Source: Caldilineaceae bacterium (GTDB taxonomy: Bacteria; Chloroflexota; Anaerolineae; Caldilineales; Caldilineaceae). Taken from it: 64,000 bases of DNA. Numbering within the stretch: the stretch's first letter is position 1; every line of letters begins with the position of its first letter. Positions 27,034 through 37,345 of the stretch are shown here, one piece after another. Made by a program: the position numbers and the translations under genes. The notes under the pieces were generated by a model. It did not search any database. It saw only the letters and a program-made list of their open reading frames with translations, and was not told where the DNA came from. The stretch spans positions 1 to 64,000 of the forward strand of contig JAPKMW010000037.1 in assembly GCA_026645575.1 (NCBI GenBank), written 5' to 3'.

Positions 27034-28809
27034 GTGCTAAAACAACAAAGAACACTCTTTATCACGATTCTCATTATCGCGCTGCTCTTCGTGGTGGTGG
27101 GGCGCAACTTGGGTAGCCTTTTGCCCAGTGGTCCCGGCGCTCCGGCTGCGCCCGTTGCGGACGGCTGTGTGGCTGACAACGCTGTGGAGATTACGCTGAT
27201 CTATGCCCCGGAGATGGAAAGTTTTCTCACCCCGGCCATCGAACAATTCAACTGCGCTTTTGCCGAAGGGCGCAATCCGCTCACGGGCGCGCAATTGGCC
27301 GATGGTGAACAACGGGTGCATGTCAGTGGGCGATCCGGTTCGTCGGGCAGCGTTCATCAAGGCATCATCAACGCCGTGATTGCGCCCAATAACGCCAATG
27401 TGGAAAAGCCGACCATTTTTGCGCCATCGGTCAGCCATTGGCCGGCGCTGGTCAACTTTCAGACCGGCCAGGAAATCTTTGCCCTCAATGAATGTCGCCC
27501 CACGGCCCTGGCGCCGGTGGTGATCGCCATTTGGGAAAGTCGGCTGGCGGCGCTCCAGAAAGCTAACGGCGGTCAACCCGTGGGCTGGGAAGACTTGATC
27601 GCCGTACTGAATGCCCCCAACGGTTGGGGCGACTATGGCATTAGCGGTCGCCAGACGGTCTACTATGGCCACACCAATCCGTATGTCAGTTCCACCGGTC
27701 TCTCGACGCTGATCGCTGAGTTTTATGCCAGCGCGCGCTATCAGGCCGGCCAGGAAAATCTCCGTCGCTTAACGCCGGAATTAGTGCAAGATCCCGCCGT
27801 TCAAAATGGCGTGCGCCAGATCGAGCAGATGATTAAGCACTACTCCGAACGCACCACCGAGTTCAAAGAGTACATCGCCCAAGGCCCCAGCTATCTGGAC
27901 TTTGTGGCGCTGGAAGAGAACGACCTGATCTACATTAACCAGGGCAAGACCGCCTACAAACCGCCGGAAAAGTTGGTGGCGCTCTACCCGAAAGAGGGGA
28001 CTTTCTGGCACGAACACCCTTTTTGCATTCCCAACACCGACTGGGTAAGCGCCGAACAACGCACCGCGGCCACCCTCTTTACCGATTTTATCCGCAGCAC
28101 ACCGATTCAACAGACGGTCATGACTGCCGGTTTCCGCCCGGTTGATCTGTCAATTAAGCTGGCCGATCCCTTTATCAAAGAGCTAGGCGTCGATCCGTTG
28201 CAGCCGGCCACGACCATTGATGTCCCCAGCACCGAAACCATCGCCGCCATCCAGGCCAGTTGGCAATATGTGAAGAAACAGGCCGATATTGCATTGGTGA
28301 TCGATGTCTCCGGCTCGATGGAAGGGGAGAAGATCGAACAAGCAAAGGCCGCGGCCCAACGCTTCCTCGATCTGCTGCCACCGCAGAACCAGATCACACT
28401 GATCACTTTTAATGATCAGATCATGCAACAGAATGAACTGGCGCCCTTTGAACAGGTGGAAAGCACAGTGCGCGGGCAGATCGATGCGATTGTCGCCAAT
28501 GGCGGCACCGCGCTCTATGATGCCGTCGGTGCGGCGGCGCAGATGCTTAATCAGGGCGAGGGCAACCGCATTCGCGCCATTGTCGTCCTGAGCGATGGAC
28601 AGGACACCGGCAGCCAGACCAATCTCAATGCGCTGACCCAGATGGATCGCGGCGAACAGAACCCGCTCCTGATCTTCCCCGTTGCGTATGGCGATGATGC
28701 CGACATCAGCGCGCTCAACACGATTGCTCGTACCTCATCGACTAAGGTCATTACCGGCGACGAGAGCGGCATCCGCCAATTGTTTGAGTTGTTGAGCAGT
28801 TATTTCTAA
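27034..28809 (+). CDS. Substrate-binding/vWA fusion protein 2
   Basis: 591 residues, GTG start with a GGTAGGGG-type upstream site. Order: N-terminal membrane segment (about 8-25), binding domain (about 48-395) with GWEDLIAVLNAPNGWGDYG and FWHEHPFC, then vWA (about 418-591). MIDAS residues are intact: DVSGS, the Thr of NGGTALYDA, and Asp of LSDGQDTGS. The binding half aligns by eye with genes 24785 and 32197 over its whole length, so these are local paralogs. The Cys in the EHPFC position is shared with protein 1 but not with protein 3. Confidence 0.85.
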   Translation: MLKQQRTLFITILIIALLFVVVGRNLGSLLPSGPGAPAAPVADGCVADNAVEITLIYAPEMESFLTPAIEQFNCAFAEGRNPLTGAQLADGEQRVHVSGRSGSSGSVHQGIINAVIAPNNANVEKPTIFAPSVSHWPALVNFQTGQEIFALNECRPTALAPVVIAIWESRLAALQKANGGQPVGWEDLIAVLNAPNGWGDYGISGRQTVYYGHTNPYVSSTGLSTLIAEFYASARYQAGQENLRRLTPELVQDPAVQNGVRQIEQMIKHYSERTTEFKEYIAQGPSYLDFVALEENDLIYINQGKTAYKPPEKLVALYPKEGTFWHEHPFCIPNTDWVSAEQRTAATLFTDFIRSTPIQQTVMTAGFRPVDLSIKLADPFIKELGVDPLQPATTIDVPSTETIAAIQASWQYVKKQADIALVIDVSGSMEGEKIEQAKAAAQRFLDLLPPQNQITLITFNDQIMQQNELAPFEQVESTVRGQIDAIVANGGTALYDAVGAAAQMLNQGEGNRIRAIVVLSDGQDTGSQTNLNALTQMDRGEQNPLLIFPVAYGDDADISALNTIARTSSTKVITGDESGIRQLFELLSSYF

Positions 28810-28881
28810 TTTGATAATGTCACAGTACGCTATCTGCCAAGTGATCCGCACAGGTCGCGGCTAGGATAAGCGCGAAGAAGT

Positions 28882-28906
28882 TGTGGGGGTCGCGTCACCC
28901 CCCACA
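28882..28906 (+). terminator. G/C stem-loop after SBP-vWA gene 2
   Basis: TGTGGGGG at 28882-28889 pairs with CCCCCACA at 28899-28906, 73 bases after the stop codon. The stem is strong but has no following T-run, so termination is uncertain. Confidence 0.4.
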
Positions 28907-28973
28907 GGGTTCAAAGGATTTCTTTCAGTAAACGGGGGCAAAGCTTACTTGAAATCGTTGAATGGAGAAAACG

Positions 28974-29582
28974 ATGGAGATCGATGGATCGAAAACGTTG
29001 ACATCCTTCCCCTTTAATAAACTAATTTTGCCGGCCGATGAAACCGTACTCTTCACAGGCTCTAACCCAACCTTTCATCGTCGTGATCTGCAAGCGGTAC
29101 TCATTTCAAACAAAGCCCTATATCTGGGCGAGGGGTGGGATGAGAAGCCAGTAATCTTCAAATGGCGCTGCTTTCCGCTGAACAAGATCAAATGTGCAAC
29201 GCTTACATCAGGGGGATATAGTGTCGCGTACAAAGGAACAACCCTGCTTTTTGGGTTGCTGGCTGCCGCGCTCGTGTTATTGGCTTTCGCTCAATCGGGC
29301 ATCACTGCGTTAGAAGGACGCCTATTGTTCCACGGCGTACCAACCTTGGGGTTCATCACCTGGATCGTCTGGAAAGGATTCAGAAGCCAAGAAGCAACTT
29401 GCGCTTTGCACATAGAGACGGTCACAGAAAGCTACACTTGGCGAATGCCGGGGAATGATTATGACGACGAAATAGACTATGATTGCTGGCTGGTACGAAT
29501 CACCTGGGATAAACTGGCAAAGTTAGGGGTGAAAACAGCAAAGATGAACACACTGTTTGACGCTCCTTCTCCGGGCTGTTAG
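28974..29582 (+). CDS. Membrane protein with a PH-like N-terminus, unknown function
   Basis: 202 residues. Residues 1-80 have alternating strands in the style of bacterial PH-like domains (LPADETVLFTG, QAVLISNKALYLGE). Two hydrophobic segments follow (about 88-108 and 118-136), then an acidic C-terminal region (NDYDDEIDYD). Start 28974 is chosen because GGAG lies 7 bases upstream. The ATG at 28962 lacks such a site. The PH-like assignment is by eye only. It lies between SBP-vWA gene 2 and pspA on the same strand. Confidence 0.6.
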   Translation: MEIDGSKTLTSFPFNKLILPADETVLFTGSNPTFHRRDLQAVLISNKALYLGEGWDEKPVIFKWRCFPLNKIKCATLTSGGYSVAYKGTTLLFGLLAAALVLLAFAQSGITALEGRLLFHGVPTLGFITWIVWKGFRSQEATCALHIETVTESYTWRMPGNDYDDEIDYDCWLVRITWDKLAKLGVKTAKMNTLFDAPSPGC

Positions 29583-29637
29583 AATGTAGATCAGCAGCAG
29601 TACAACTACTTGACAGCAGTAACGAGGAGCCGGACCA

Positions 29638-29862
29638 ATGACGTTTCAGCGCAAAAAACTTTGGACAGAACAGGTGCGCCGCCGTGTGATGACAGGTGCG
29701 TTAGTCAGCGGTTTGGCCCTGTTGTTCTTCTTTACCGCCTATTGGCTTACCTTGCTACTCATCAATTTCCATCCGGGGTTCATCCCCAACGCAGACAAAC
29801 GGGCGGCCATGTACCGCTTTGCCACCCGCCGTCCGCAACAGGGCAGTCTCTGGATCTTTTAG
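29638..29862 (+). CDS. Small membrane protein, 74 residues
   Basis: A basic N-terminus (QRKKLWTEQVRRR), one long hydrophobic helix (about 19-43, with AYWLTLLLINFHPGFIP) and a short basic tail. GAGGAG lies 9 bases before ATG. The positive-inside rule suggests N-in topology. It is the third small membrane protein in this stretch and lies about 200 bases before pspA. Confidence 0.65.
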   Translation: MTFQRKKLWTEQVRRRVMTGALVSGLALLFFFTAYWLTLLLINFHPGFIPNADKRAAMYRFATRRPQQGSLWIF

Positions 29863-29880
29863 GGCGTTTCAGCCCCATTG

Positions 29881-29913
29881 TCAGCATTTTGCCTGATTAG
29901 TATCAGCATTTTG
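29881..29913 (+). promoter_or_regulatory. Direct repeat upstream of the PspA gene
   Basis: TCAGCATTTTG occurs at 29881-29891 and 29903-29913, exactly 22 bases apart. TTATACT at 29938-29944 could serve as -10 for the gene at 30069. A related AGCATTTTGTCA is at 30750-30761, after that gene. A regulator site is possible but unproven. Confidence 0.3.
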
Positions 29914-30068
29914 TCATCCAACATCAGCAGCACGCTGTTATACTAAAGCGGTCAAACGCAGTTGAAACTTGCAGCCACAGTTGTCCGTAGTGTATCGTGG
30001 CTTAACAACAGCGCAACATCTGTATCGCCTTTGTTCGCGATACATTTTCCCGAAGGAGGAACATTCTT

Positions 30069-30746
30069 ATGGCATCGCTTTTAGAAAAAGTTAGCACCCT
30101 GATTTCGGCCAACCTACATTACATGGTGGACCAGGCGCTGAAGAGCAACAGTCTGGCCGTGATCGATCAATATATTCGCCAGGTAGAAAACAATCTCTCG
30201 GAATTGGAAGACGCGGCGGCCACCGTGGGCGGCGAAGTCAAGTCGATCAAGCGCCGGCTGGTTGAGCACGAACATCGCCACAACGAAATTGACCGGGCCA
30301 TCGACGCCTTCCTGAATGAAGGCAACGAAGCTGCCGCCATTGCCGCCCAAAGCCAACTCAACAGCGTGCAGCGGCTGGTCGAGACCTACCAAGAACAGGT
30401 TCAGCGCCAGGAGACCGAATTCCAGAAATTGCTCGACGCCAAGGTCAAACTGGAAGCCCGTCTCTCGACCATGAAGCAGGAGCGCCAGGAGTTGGAAGCG
30501 CTGCTCGAACTGGCCAAGAGCAAAGAGACCACCGTCAAAGCCATGAAGAGCCTCGACGACCTCATGGGTTCCGGCGACAGCGACATCAAGCGCATTGCCG
30601 AAAGCGTCTACGCCCGGCTCGATAAGGCCAGCACCGCCAGCGAAATGCGCGCCGCCAGCCTCGACGAGCAGATGGATCAGGTGCTGGAAAGCAGCGCCCT
30701 CAAGGCCCAGTTGGCCGAACGCAAGAAGAAGTTGGGGATCAACTAA
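30069..30746 (+). CDS. PspA/IM30 (Vipp1) family membrane-stress protein
   Basis: 225 residues, almost wholly helical coiled coil, matching the length of E. coli PspA (222). Residues 1-25 form the amphipathic membrane-sensing helix (LLEKVSTLISANLHYMVDQA). Helices with heptads such as NLSELEDAAATVGGEVKS follow. The usual EDPxK-like turn after helix 0 is replaced by KSNSLAVID. Family members form ESCRT-III-like polymers that protect a damaged cytoplasmic membrane. AAGGAGGA lies 9 bases before ATG. Its neighbours are substrate-binding/vWA proteins, not the classical pspBC or liaFSR genes. Confidence 0.88.
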   Translation: MASLLEKVSTLISANLHYMVDQALKSNSLAVIDQYIRQVENNLSELEDAAATVGGEVKSIKRRLVEHEHRHNEIDRAIDAFLNEGNEAAAIAAQSQLNSVQRLVETYQEQVQRQETEFQKLLDAKVKLEARLSTMKQERQELEALLELAKSKETTVKAMKSLDDLMGSGDSDIKRIAESVYARLDKASTASEMRAASLDEQMDQVLESSALKAQLAERKKKLGIN

Positions 30747-30748
30747 GC

Positions 30749-30868
30749 TAGCATTTTGTCAAATAAGCCGTGCAGAGTTAAACCGTCCCGTAGGGACATA
30801 TGAATTTAGGGTTGGATTTATTCTTTTATCTTCCCTAAACTCAGGCGTCCCTACGGGACAAAATGCTA
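30749..30868. repeat. Nested inverted repeats after the PspA gene
   Basis: TAGCATTTTGTC at 30749-30760 is complementary to 30857-30868, and GTCCCGTAGGGAC at 30785-30797 to 30847-30859. The second arm is itself nearly palindromic. The two pairs interlock by sharing three bases on the right. It may end the pspA transcript before the SBP gene at 30934. Confidence 0.6.
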
Positions 30869-30933
30869 CGGCCACATATACAATTTGCGGTTGCTTACTA
30901 CCATTAGGCAACTTTAGATAAATCGAAATTCCC

Positions 30934-32187
<1,254 letters not shown>

Positions 32188-32196
32188 GGAAGCACT

Positions 32197-33981
32197 ATGA
32201 ACAATCGCAAACAGAGGGGCAAGCAGGCTACGCAGAAGCAGAACCTGCTGCTTATCGGCGGCATTGTGCTTTTTGTCATGCTCATCTGCGGCACGATCAC
32301 GGTGCGCACAGGGATGTGGCTTGCCAACCAACTGGGAATTGGTCAAGAAGAGACAGCGCCACCGGAGGCAACACCGCTGCTGACCTGGGACGAACAAAGC
32401 GCTAGATTAACCATTGCCGCCTCGCCCTTGATGGCCCCGGTCTTGGAACAACTGGCCGTGCAATTCAACGACCAGGCAAACGAAGCGCCAAATGGTGAGC
32501 GCATGATTGTCGAGATCGCCGCCTATGAGCCGGCCAAGATGATCAAGGACGCGCTGGCGCGTCCCAACTTTCAAGCCATGTCCCCAGACAGCAGTTTATG
32601 GATTGACCGGCTGGAAAACGACTGGCGCGCAAAGTTGGGCCAAACCCAACAAGAAGGCGTCGTGCCGGTGGGGCAACAGCGCACCAGCGGGCAGATGCGC
32701 TATGCTGTCAGTCCCGTAGTGATTGTGGCCTGGGAAAGCGTGGCGCGTGAACTGGGTTGGCCCGACAAGCCCGTGGGCTGGCAGACAATTCAACAAAAAG
32801 CAACGCAGGATGCCAACTTCAAGTGGAATCACCCCAGCACCAACAACGCCAGCGGTCTATTGGCGACCCTGGCCGAGTTCTATGCCGGCGCCGGTCTCAC
32901 TCGTGGCTTGACTGAAGAGGCGGCCACCAATCCCGCTACGCTGGAGTACGTCCGGGCTGTCGAAGCCACGGTGCGCTTCTATGGTGAGGGTGAAGAAGTG
33001 ATTATGCAGCGCCTGACTGACGAAGGGCGTACCTTCCTGGATGCCTTTGTCGCTCAGGAACGGGTGGTCATCGACTGGAATCGTAACCCGCAGGGGGAAC
33101 GGCTGGTCGCCATCTACCCGGCAGAAGGCGCTTTGTGGACCGATCATCCGCTCGCCTTACTTGAACTAGGAGCGCCGCATGATGATCTGGCCGTGACGGA
33201 TAACCAACGGCTTACCTACCGAGCCTTCAGTGAATTTTTGTTAAGTCCGGCGGCACAGAATGTGCTGTTGACGGCAGGCTATCGCCCTGCCGATCTGGGC
33301 ATCGACCTGGGCAGTGGCGACAGCCCCTTTGCCAACACGGATGCGGTCGATTGGCGTCAGCCTCAGACGACATTGCAGATGCCCGCGCCGGCAGTGGTGG
33401 AGGTTGTGCAGAACTCTTGGTACTACACAAAGCGGCCAACCAATGTCTACTTGGTGGTGGACACCAGCGGCAGCATGGAGGAAGGCAACAAACTGCCCCG
33501 CACCCAAGAAGCGTTGCGCGCCTTTGTCGGCCAGATCCAGGGCGATCGCGATCAACTTGGGTTGGTCGAATTTGCCAGCGGTTCCAAGAACTTTACACCG
33601 CTGCGCCCTTTGGATGAGACGGTGCGAGACGATTTGTTGAAGCAGATCGACCGCATGGAACCCATCGGCGGTACAGCACTCATTGATGCTGTTTATAACG
33701 CCGCCAACGACTTGCTGGCGCAGAATGATAACGAAGCAATCAACGCCCTGGTGGTGATGACCGACGGCCAGGAAAATGAGAGCGTCTACACGCTCGATGA
33801 CTTGACCGATCTGTTGCAAAGTTACCCAAACCAGCGACTGGTGATCTTCACCATCGCCTTTGGCAGTGACGCCGATGAACGGCTGTTGCAAGAAATTGCG
33901 GACATCGGCGACGGCCAGTTCCGGCGGGCCAGCGAAACCGATATTGAAGAGTTGTACAAAATCATTTCGACCTACTTTTAG
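32197..33981 (+). CDS. Substrate-binding/vWA fusion protein 3
   Basis: 594 residues: membrane segment (about 18-40), binding domain (about 65-395) with GWQTIQQKATQDANFKW and ALWTDHPLALLE, and vWA (about 413-594). The MIDAS is intact: DTSGS, the Thr of GGTALIDAV, and Asp of MTDGQENES. It starts 9 bases after the vWA-less paralog, with the ribosome site inside the upstream stop region. The pair could form a hetero-oligomer in which only one partner has a MIDAS. A 15-bp palindrome follows. Confidence 0.85.
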   Translation: MNNRKQRGKQATQKQNLLLIGGIVLFVMLICGTITVRTGMWLANQLGIGQEETAPPEATPLLTWDEQSARLTIAASPLMAPVLEQLAVQFNDQANEAPNGERMIVEIAAYEPAKMIKDALARPNFQAMSPDSSLWIDRLENDWRAKLGQTQQEGVVPVGQQRTSGQMRYAVSPVVIVAWESVARELGWPDKPVGWQTIQQKATQDANFKWNHPSTNNASGLLATLAEFYAGAGLTRGLTEEAATNPATLEYVRAVEATVRFYGEGEEVIMQRLTDEGRTFLDAFVAQERVVIDWNRNPQGERLVAIYPAEGALWTDHPLALLELGAPHDDLAVTDNQRLTYRAFSEFLLSPAAQNVLLTAGYRPADLGIDLGSGDSPFANTDAVDWRQPQTTLQMPAPAVVEVVQNSWYYTKRPTNVYLVVDTSGSMEEGNKLPRTQEALRAFVGQIQGDRDQLGLVEFASGSKNFTPLRPLDETVRDDLLKQIDRMEPIGGTALIDAVYNAANDLLAQNDNEAINALVVMTDGQENESVYTLDDLTDLLQSYPNQRLVIFTIAFGSDADERLLQEIADIGDGQFRRASETDIEELYKIISTYF

Positions 33982-34008
33982 GTAGCTGGGAACACCAGAC
34001 TAATCATA

Positions 34009-34079
34009 GTTAACACGGATAGGGAAAAACACGGCTCTTCGCTTGATCTTCATTAGTGTTCCTTCCTATCCGTGTTAAC
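34009..34079. repeat. 15-bp inverted repeat
   Basis: GTTAACACGGATAGG at 34009-34023 pairs exactly with 34065-34079. It lies between SBP-vWA gene 3 and the next gene. An in-frame ATG at 34056 falls inside it, which argues against that start for the downstream gene. Confidence 0.65.
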
Positions 34080-34100
34080 AAACATTTTGTGAAAAATCCT

Positions 34101-34922
34101 ATGACCACGATTCGGACTGAGTTGCAACAGAAGGCCCAAGGCGCCATATTACAATACGCCATTCTACGCTGGGAGAGCGCCGTGGTGGTGGCGTTGACGC
34201 TGGTCCTCTTTTTCCTCCTGCGCCGGCCCTTCCCCTGGTGGCCACCTTTTGGCTGGCCGCTATTGGGGGTGGTTGGGTTGCTCCTCTTGGTCTATTCCAG
34301 TCTCAATGACGCGGAAACGAATGCACGGGTGTTGTCTGATCTCTTCCGGGAAGAGTTTGATCCACGCCCGGTGCGCGACAAAGAGTTACGCAGCGATGTT
34401 GAACAAGCGCTGGAATATCAGCGGCGTATTGAAGCCGAGGTGCAGAAACAACGGCCTGGGCAAATTCGCGACCGACTAGAGGGTACAGCCAACCAGCTTA
34501 CTGATTGGTTGAAAAACATCTATGCGCTGGCACTGCGGGTTGATGCTTATCGTGCTGATACGTTGTTGGCCCGTGAACGGGACGCCGTCCCCAAAGAGTT
34601 GGAGCAGGTGCGGTTACAACGTAAACGCGAGAGCAATCCGACGGTCCAAAAGCAATTGGATGATTTAATTCTGAGCAAAGAAAAGCATCAGCAAACCCTT
34701 GACGACTTGGACGCCCGTATGAAGCAGGCAGCGCTCCAATTGGAGCAGAGCTTGACAGCGTTGGCAACGGTCTACGGCCAGGTGCAACTCATCGACGCCC
34801 AAAGTGTCGGCAGTGGGCAGGCGGAGCGGCTCCAATCGGATATTCGCGAGCAGGTCGAACGGCTCAACGATCTGGTGGATAGCATCAACGAAGTCTACGA
34901 TTACAGTACGAAGAAGATTTAG
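34101..34922 (+). CDS. Two-TM coiled-coil membrane protein, unknown function
   Basis: 273 residues. After 20 polar residues, two hydrophobic segments flank a Pro/Trp-rich turn (RRPFPWWPPFGWP, about 24-65). The rest is a long charged coiled coil (EYQRRIEAEVQKQRPG, LDDLILSKEKHQQTLDDLDA). A hairpin in the membrane with both ends in the cytosol is the simplest topology, which would put the coiled coil on the same side as PspA. No family is recognised. Start 34101 is preferred over an ATG at 34056 that lies in a palindrome. Confidence 0.7.
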   Translation: MTTIRTELQQKAQGAILQYAILRWESAVVVALTLVLFFLLRRPFPWWPPFGWPLLGVVGLLLLVYSSLNDAETNARVLSDLFREEFDPRPVRDKELRSDVEQALEYQRRIEAEVQKQRPGQIRDRLEGTANQLTDWLKNIYALALRVDAYRADTLLARERDAVPKELEQVRLQRKRESNPTVQKQLDDLILSKEKHQQTLDDLDARMKQAALQLEQSLTALATVYGQVQLIDAQSVGSGQAERLQSDIREQVERLNDLVDSINEVYDYSTKKI

Positions 34923-34923
34923 G

Positions 34924-34947
34924 TAGGAAAGACTTTAGTCTTTCCTA
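34924..34947 (+). terminator. Perfect 11-bp hairpin
   Basis: TAGGAAAGACT at 34924-34934 and its exact complement at 34937-34947 form a tight hairpin that begins 2 bases after the coiled-coil gene. It could end that transcript or protect its 3' end ahead of the LivJ-like gene at 34970. Confidence 0.5.
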
Positions 34948-34969
34948 GGATCCATTTGCGGAGTGCGGA

Positions 34970-36115
34970 ATGTGGATGATACAGAGAAGAGTATTATTAA
35001 CACTGCTGTTGGCAATTGCAGTCCTGCTGACGAGTTGCAGTCGATCCAGCGAACCCACCGAGGGTGATGCCATTGTCTTTGTGGCGGTGCCCTTGAGCGG
35101 TTTTCAGGCCAATGGCGGTCAGACCATTTTAGGCGGTGTGCGGCTGGCAGCAGCGGAGATCAATCGCAACGGTGGCCTGTTGGGCTATCGCGTGGTCGTG
35201 CGGTCGCTGGATGACGAGTCGGATAGCGATGTAGCGGTCAGCCAGGCCGCCCAGGTACAGAGCGCGCTGGATCAGGGCGAACGGGTAATTGGAGTGATTG
35301 GTCATCTGAACAGCGGACAAACATTGGCAACAATGGAGATGTACAAGAATTTGCCCCTCGTCGTCATCACCCCCACCGCATCGGAAAAAAGTTTGACCGA
35401 ACGGGGCTTTACCAACTTCTTTCGGGTCAATGCCAACGATAATGTTCAGGCGGCCGTTGATGCCGAGTTTTTGGTAAACAAACTCAACGCCAAACGTGTT
35501 GTCGTGATCTACAACGATACGCCCTATGGTAAAGGGCTAGGCGCAACCCTAGTTCAGGAATTAGAGAAGCATGGCGCCCAGGCAGCGCTAACCTTGCAGG
35601 TGGCTGAAGGGCAAAATCGCTTCTTGGAAGAGGTTGCGCAGATTAAAAATACCCAAGCTGACGCCATCTTCTATGCCGGCTATGAGATTGAAGCCGCTTA
35701 CTTGCGCGCCGACATTGTCGAGGCCGGCATCACCTTGCCCATGTTGGCAAGCGATGGCGCCTTTCTCGCCTCCACCATCGACCAATCCAATGGCACCGCC
35801 GAGGGCATGTACTTTAGCGCCTTTGCCCCTAGCCCGGCCCAAGCGGCCAACCAACAGTGGATCGAAGCCTATCAAGCCGTCGAGTATCGCAACCCCGACA
35901 CCTATTCGATCAACGGCTATGTCGCTATGCAGGTGTTAGCCGAAGGTGTCCGCCAAGCCGATGCGCTGGATAGCAGACAGGTAGCCGACGCGATTCGCAA
36001 CAACGTCATTGACACGCTTTTGAAGCCACTCCGCTTTGAACCGGACGGCGATGTGGTTGATGCCCAAATCTGGATCTATCAGGTGGTGGATGGGGAGTTT
36101 AAGCAGGTGCAGTGA
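34970..36115 (+). CDS. LivJ-type substrate-binding lipoprotein
   Basis: 381 residues. A lipoprotein signal with lipobox LLTSC puts the lipid-modified Cys at residue 23. The mature part is a type-I periplasmic binding fold of the branched-chain amino acid/amide class (ILGGVRLAAAEINRNGGLLG, VVIYNDTPYGKGLG, FYAGYEIEAAYLRADIVEAG). The classical partners livHMGF are absent, so transport is not supported by context. It resembles the C-terminal ectodomain of the 12151 receptor-kinase protein, which hints at a shared ligand class. It closes the same-strand run of sensing genes and converges on galT. Confidence 0.85.
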   Translation: MWMIQRRVLLTLLLAIAVLLTSCSRSSEPTEGDAIVFVAVPLSGFQANGGQTILGGVRLAAAEINRNGGLLGYRVVVRSLDDESDSDVAVSQAAQVQSALDQGERVIGVIGHLNSGQTLATMEMYKNLPLVVITPTASEKSLTERGFTNFFRVNANDNVQAAVDAEFLVNKLNAKRVVVIYNDTPYGKGLGATLVQELEKHGAQAALTLQVAEGQNRFLEEVAQIKNTQADAIFYAGYEIEAAYLRADIVEAGITLPMLASDGAFLASTIDQSNGTAEGMYFSAFAPSPAQAANQQWIEAYQAVEYRNPDTYSINGYVAMQVLAEGVRQADALDSRQVADAIRNNVIDTLLKPLRFEPDGDVVDAQIWIYQVVDGEFKQVQ

Positions 36116-36196
36116 TTCGTGTTGCGTGTTGCCTGTACCGTACCCTCGAATCCGTTGGATTTTGGGAAACAGTTCACGCAACACGCAACACGAATC
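36114..36196. terminator. 19-bp palindrome between convergent genes (GTGTTGC type)
   Basis: GATTCGTGTTGCGTGTTGC at 36114-36132 pairs exactly with 36178-36196. It starts within the stop codon of the LivJ-like gene and ends 3 bases before the galT stop. The unit GTGTTGC is tandemly repeated. A nearly identical stretch occurs at 55474-55496. Confidence 0.65.
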
Positions 36197-36199
36197 ACG

Positions 36200-37276
36200 T
36201 CAGCCGCGCTGTTTATAATGCACTTCACTCAATTCGCGCAATTTTGCTGCGGCCTGCTCGGCGGTGATGTCCCGTTGTGGGTTGCCCAGCATTTCATAAC
36301 CAACCATAAATTTCTTCACGGTCGCTGACCGGAGCAATGGTGGGTAGAAGTGGGCGTGCAGTTGCCAGTGGGGGTGTGCCTGACCGTCGGTTGGTTGCCC
36401 GTGCCACCCCATTGAGTAAGGAAAGCTGGTTTCAAAGAGGTTGTCATAGCGGGTAAGCAGCCGTTTGAGAATGTCGGCCAGGGCGTCGCGTTCCTCGCCT
36501 GTCAAGTCAGGCAACTGCACCACATGGCGACGGGGCAGCAGAAGCGTTTCATAGGGCCAGACCGCCCAGAATGGCACCAGCGCCACCCAGGCACTATTCT
36601 CGACGACAATACGGTCAGCGGCGGCGACTTCTGCCGATAAGTAATCCAGCAATAAGGAACTTCCTTGGGCAGCATAATAGGCGCGCTGTTGGACATCCTC
36701 TTTGGCAGGCTCCTGCGGGATGCTATGGTTGGCCCAAAGCTGGCCATGCGGATGGGGGTTTGACGCCCCCATTGCGGCCCCTTTGTTTTCAAAAATCTGC
36801 ACATAGCTGACGTCGAGCAGGTTGCCCAGTTCAATCACCTGTTCCGCCCACACATCGACCACGCGTCGAATATCGGGTACTGCCATTTCCGGTAAGGTCA
36901 GATCATGACGGGGGCTAAAACAGATCACCCGACACCGCCCCGTCTCTCCCGCCATCTGAAAGAATTGCCCCTCGCTCACATCGCCCCGTGGTCCGTCGGG
37001 CAGTAAAGCCGCAAAATCATTCTCAAAGACAAAAGTGTTGGTGTATTGCGGATTATGCTTGCCGCCGGCCCGTTCGTTGCCGGGACAGAGATAACACTTG
37101 GGATCATAAGCCGGGCGGTTGTCCGGCGTCCCCTTTTCCACCTGTCCTTGCCAGGGGCGTTTGGTACGATGGGGTGAAACCAGCACCCATTCGCCGGTCA
37201 ACAGATTGCGCCGGCGGTGCGGATGTTCGGTAGGATCAAACGGTTGTAGATTGGGTGATTGGGCAGATTGGGTCAT
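36200..37276 (-). CDS. galT: Galactose-1-phosphate uridylyltransferase
   Basis: 358 residues. GalT swaps UMP between UDP-glucose and galactose-1-phosphate in the Leloir pathway. The nucleophile motif is seen as [13 protein letters not shown] (HPHGQ), a zinc-site [12 protein letters not shown] is present near residue 55, and a second His cluster [13 protein letters not shown] near the end matches the GalT C-domain. The start at 37276 gives the normal N-terminus. An upstream TTG at 37303 is possible but less likely. It lies 69 bases downstream of a ROK sugar kinase on the same strand, so they may form a sugar operon. Confidence 0.93.
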   Translation of the reverse strand: MTQSAQSPNLQPFDPTEHPHRRRNLLTGEWVLVSPHRTKRPWQGQVEKGTPDNRPAYDPKCYLCPGNERAGGKHNPQYTNTFVFENDFAALLPDGPRGDVSEGQFFQMAGETGRCRVICFSPRHDLTLPEMAVPDIRRVVDVWAEQVIELGNLLDVSYVQIFENKGAAMGASNPHPHGQLWANHSIPQEPAKEDVQQRAYYAAQGSSLLLDYLSAEVAAADRIVVENSAWVALVPFWAVWPYETLLLPRRHVVQLPDLTGEERDALADILKRLLTRYDNLFETSFPYSMGWHGQPTDGQAHPHWQLHAHFYPPLLRSATVKKFMVGYEMLGNPQRDITAEQAAAKLRELSEVHYKQRG

Positions 37277-37345
37277 AAGCCTTCGAGTTTCTTTCAAGAT
37301 CAACAGCAGTTCATGATTTTGATTCTACCGCACATCGGCCACGCG

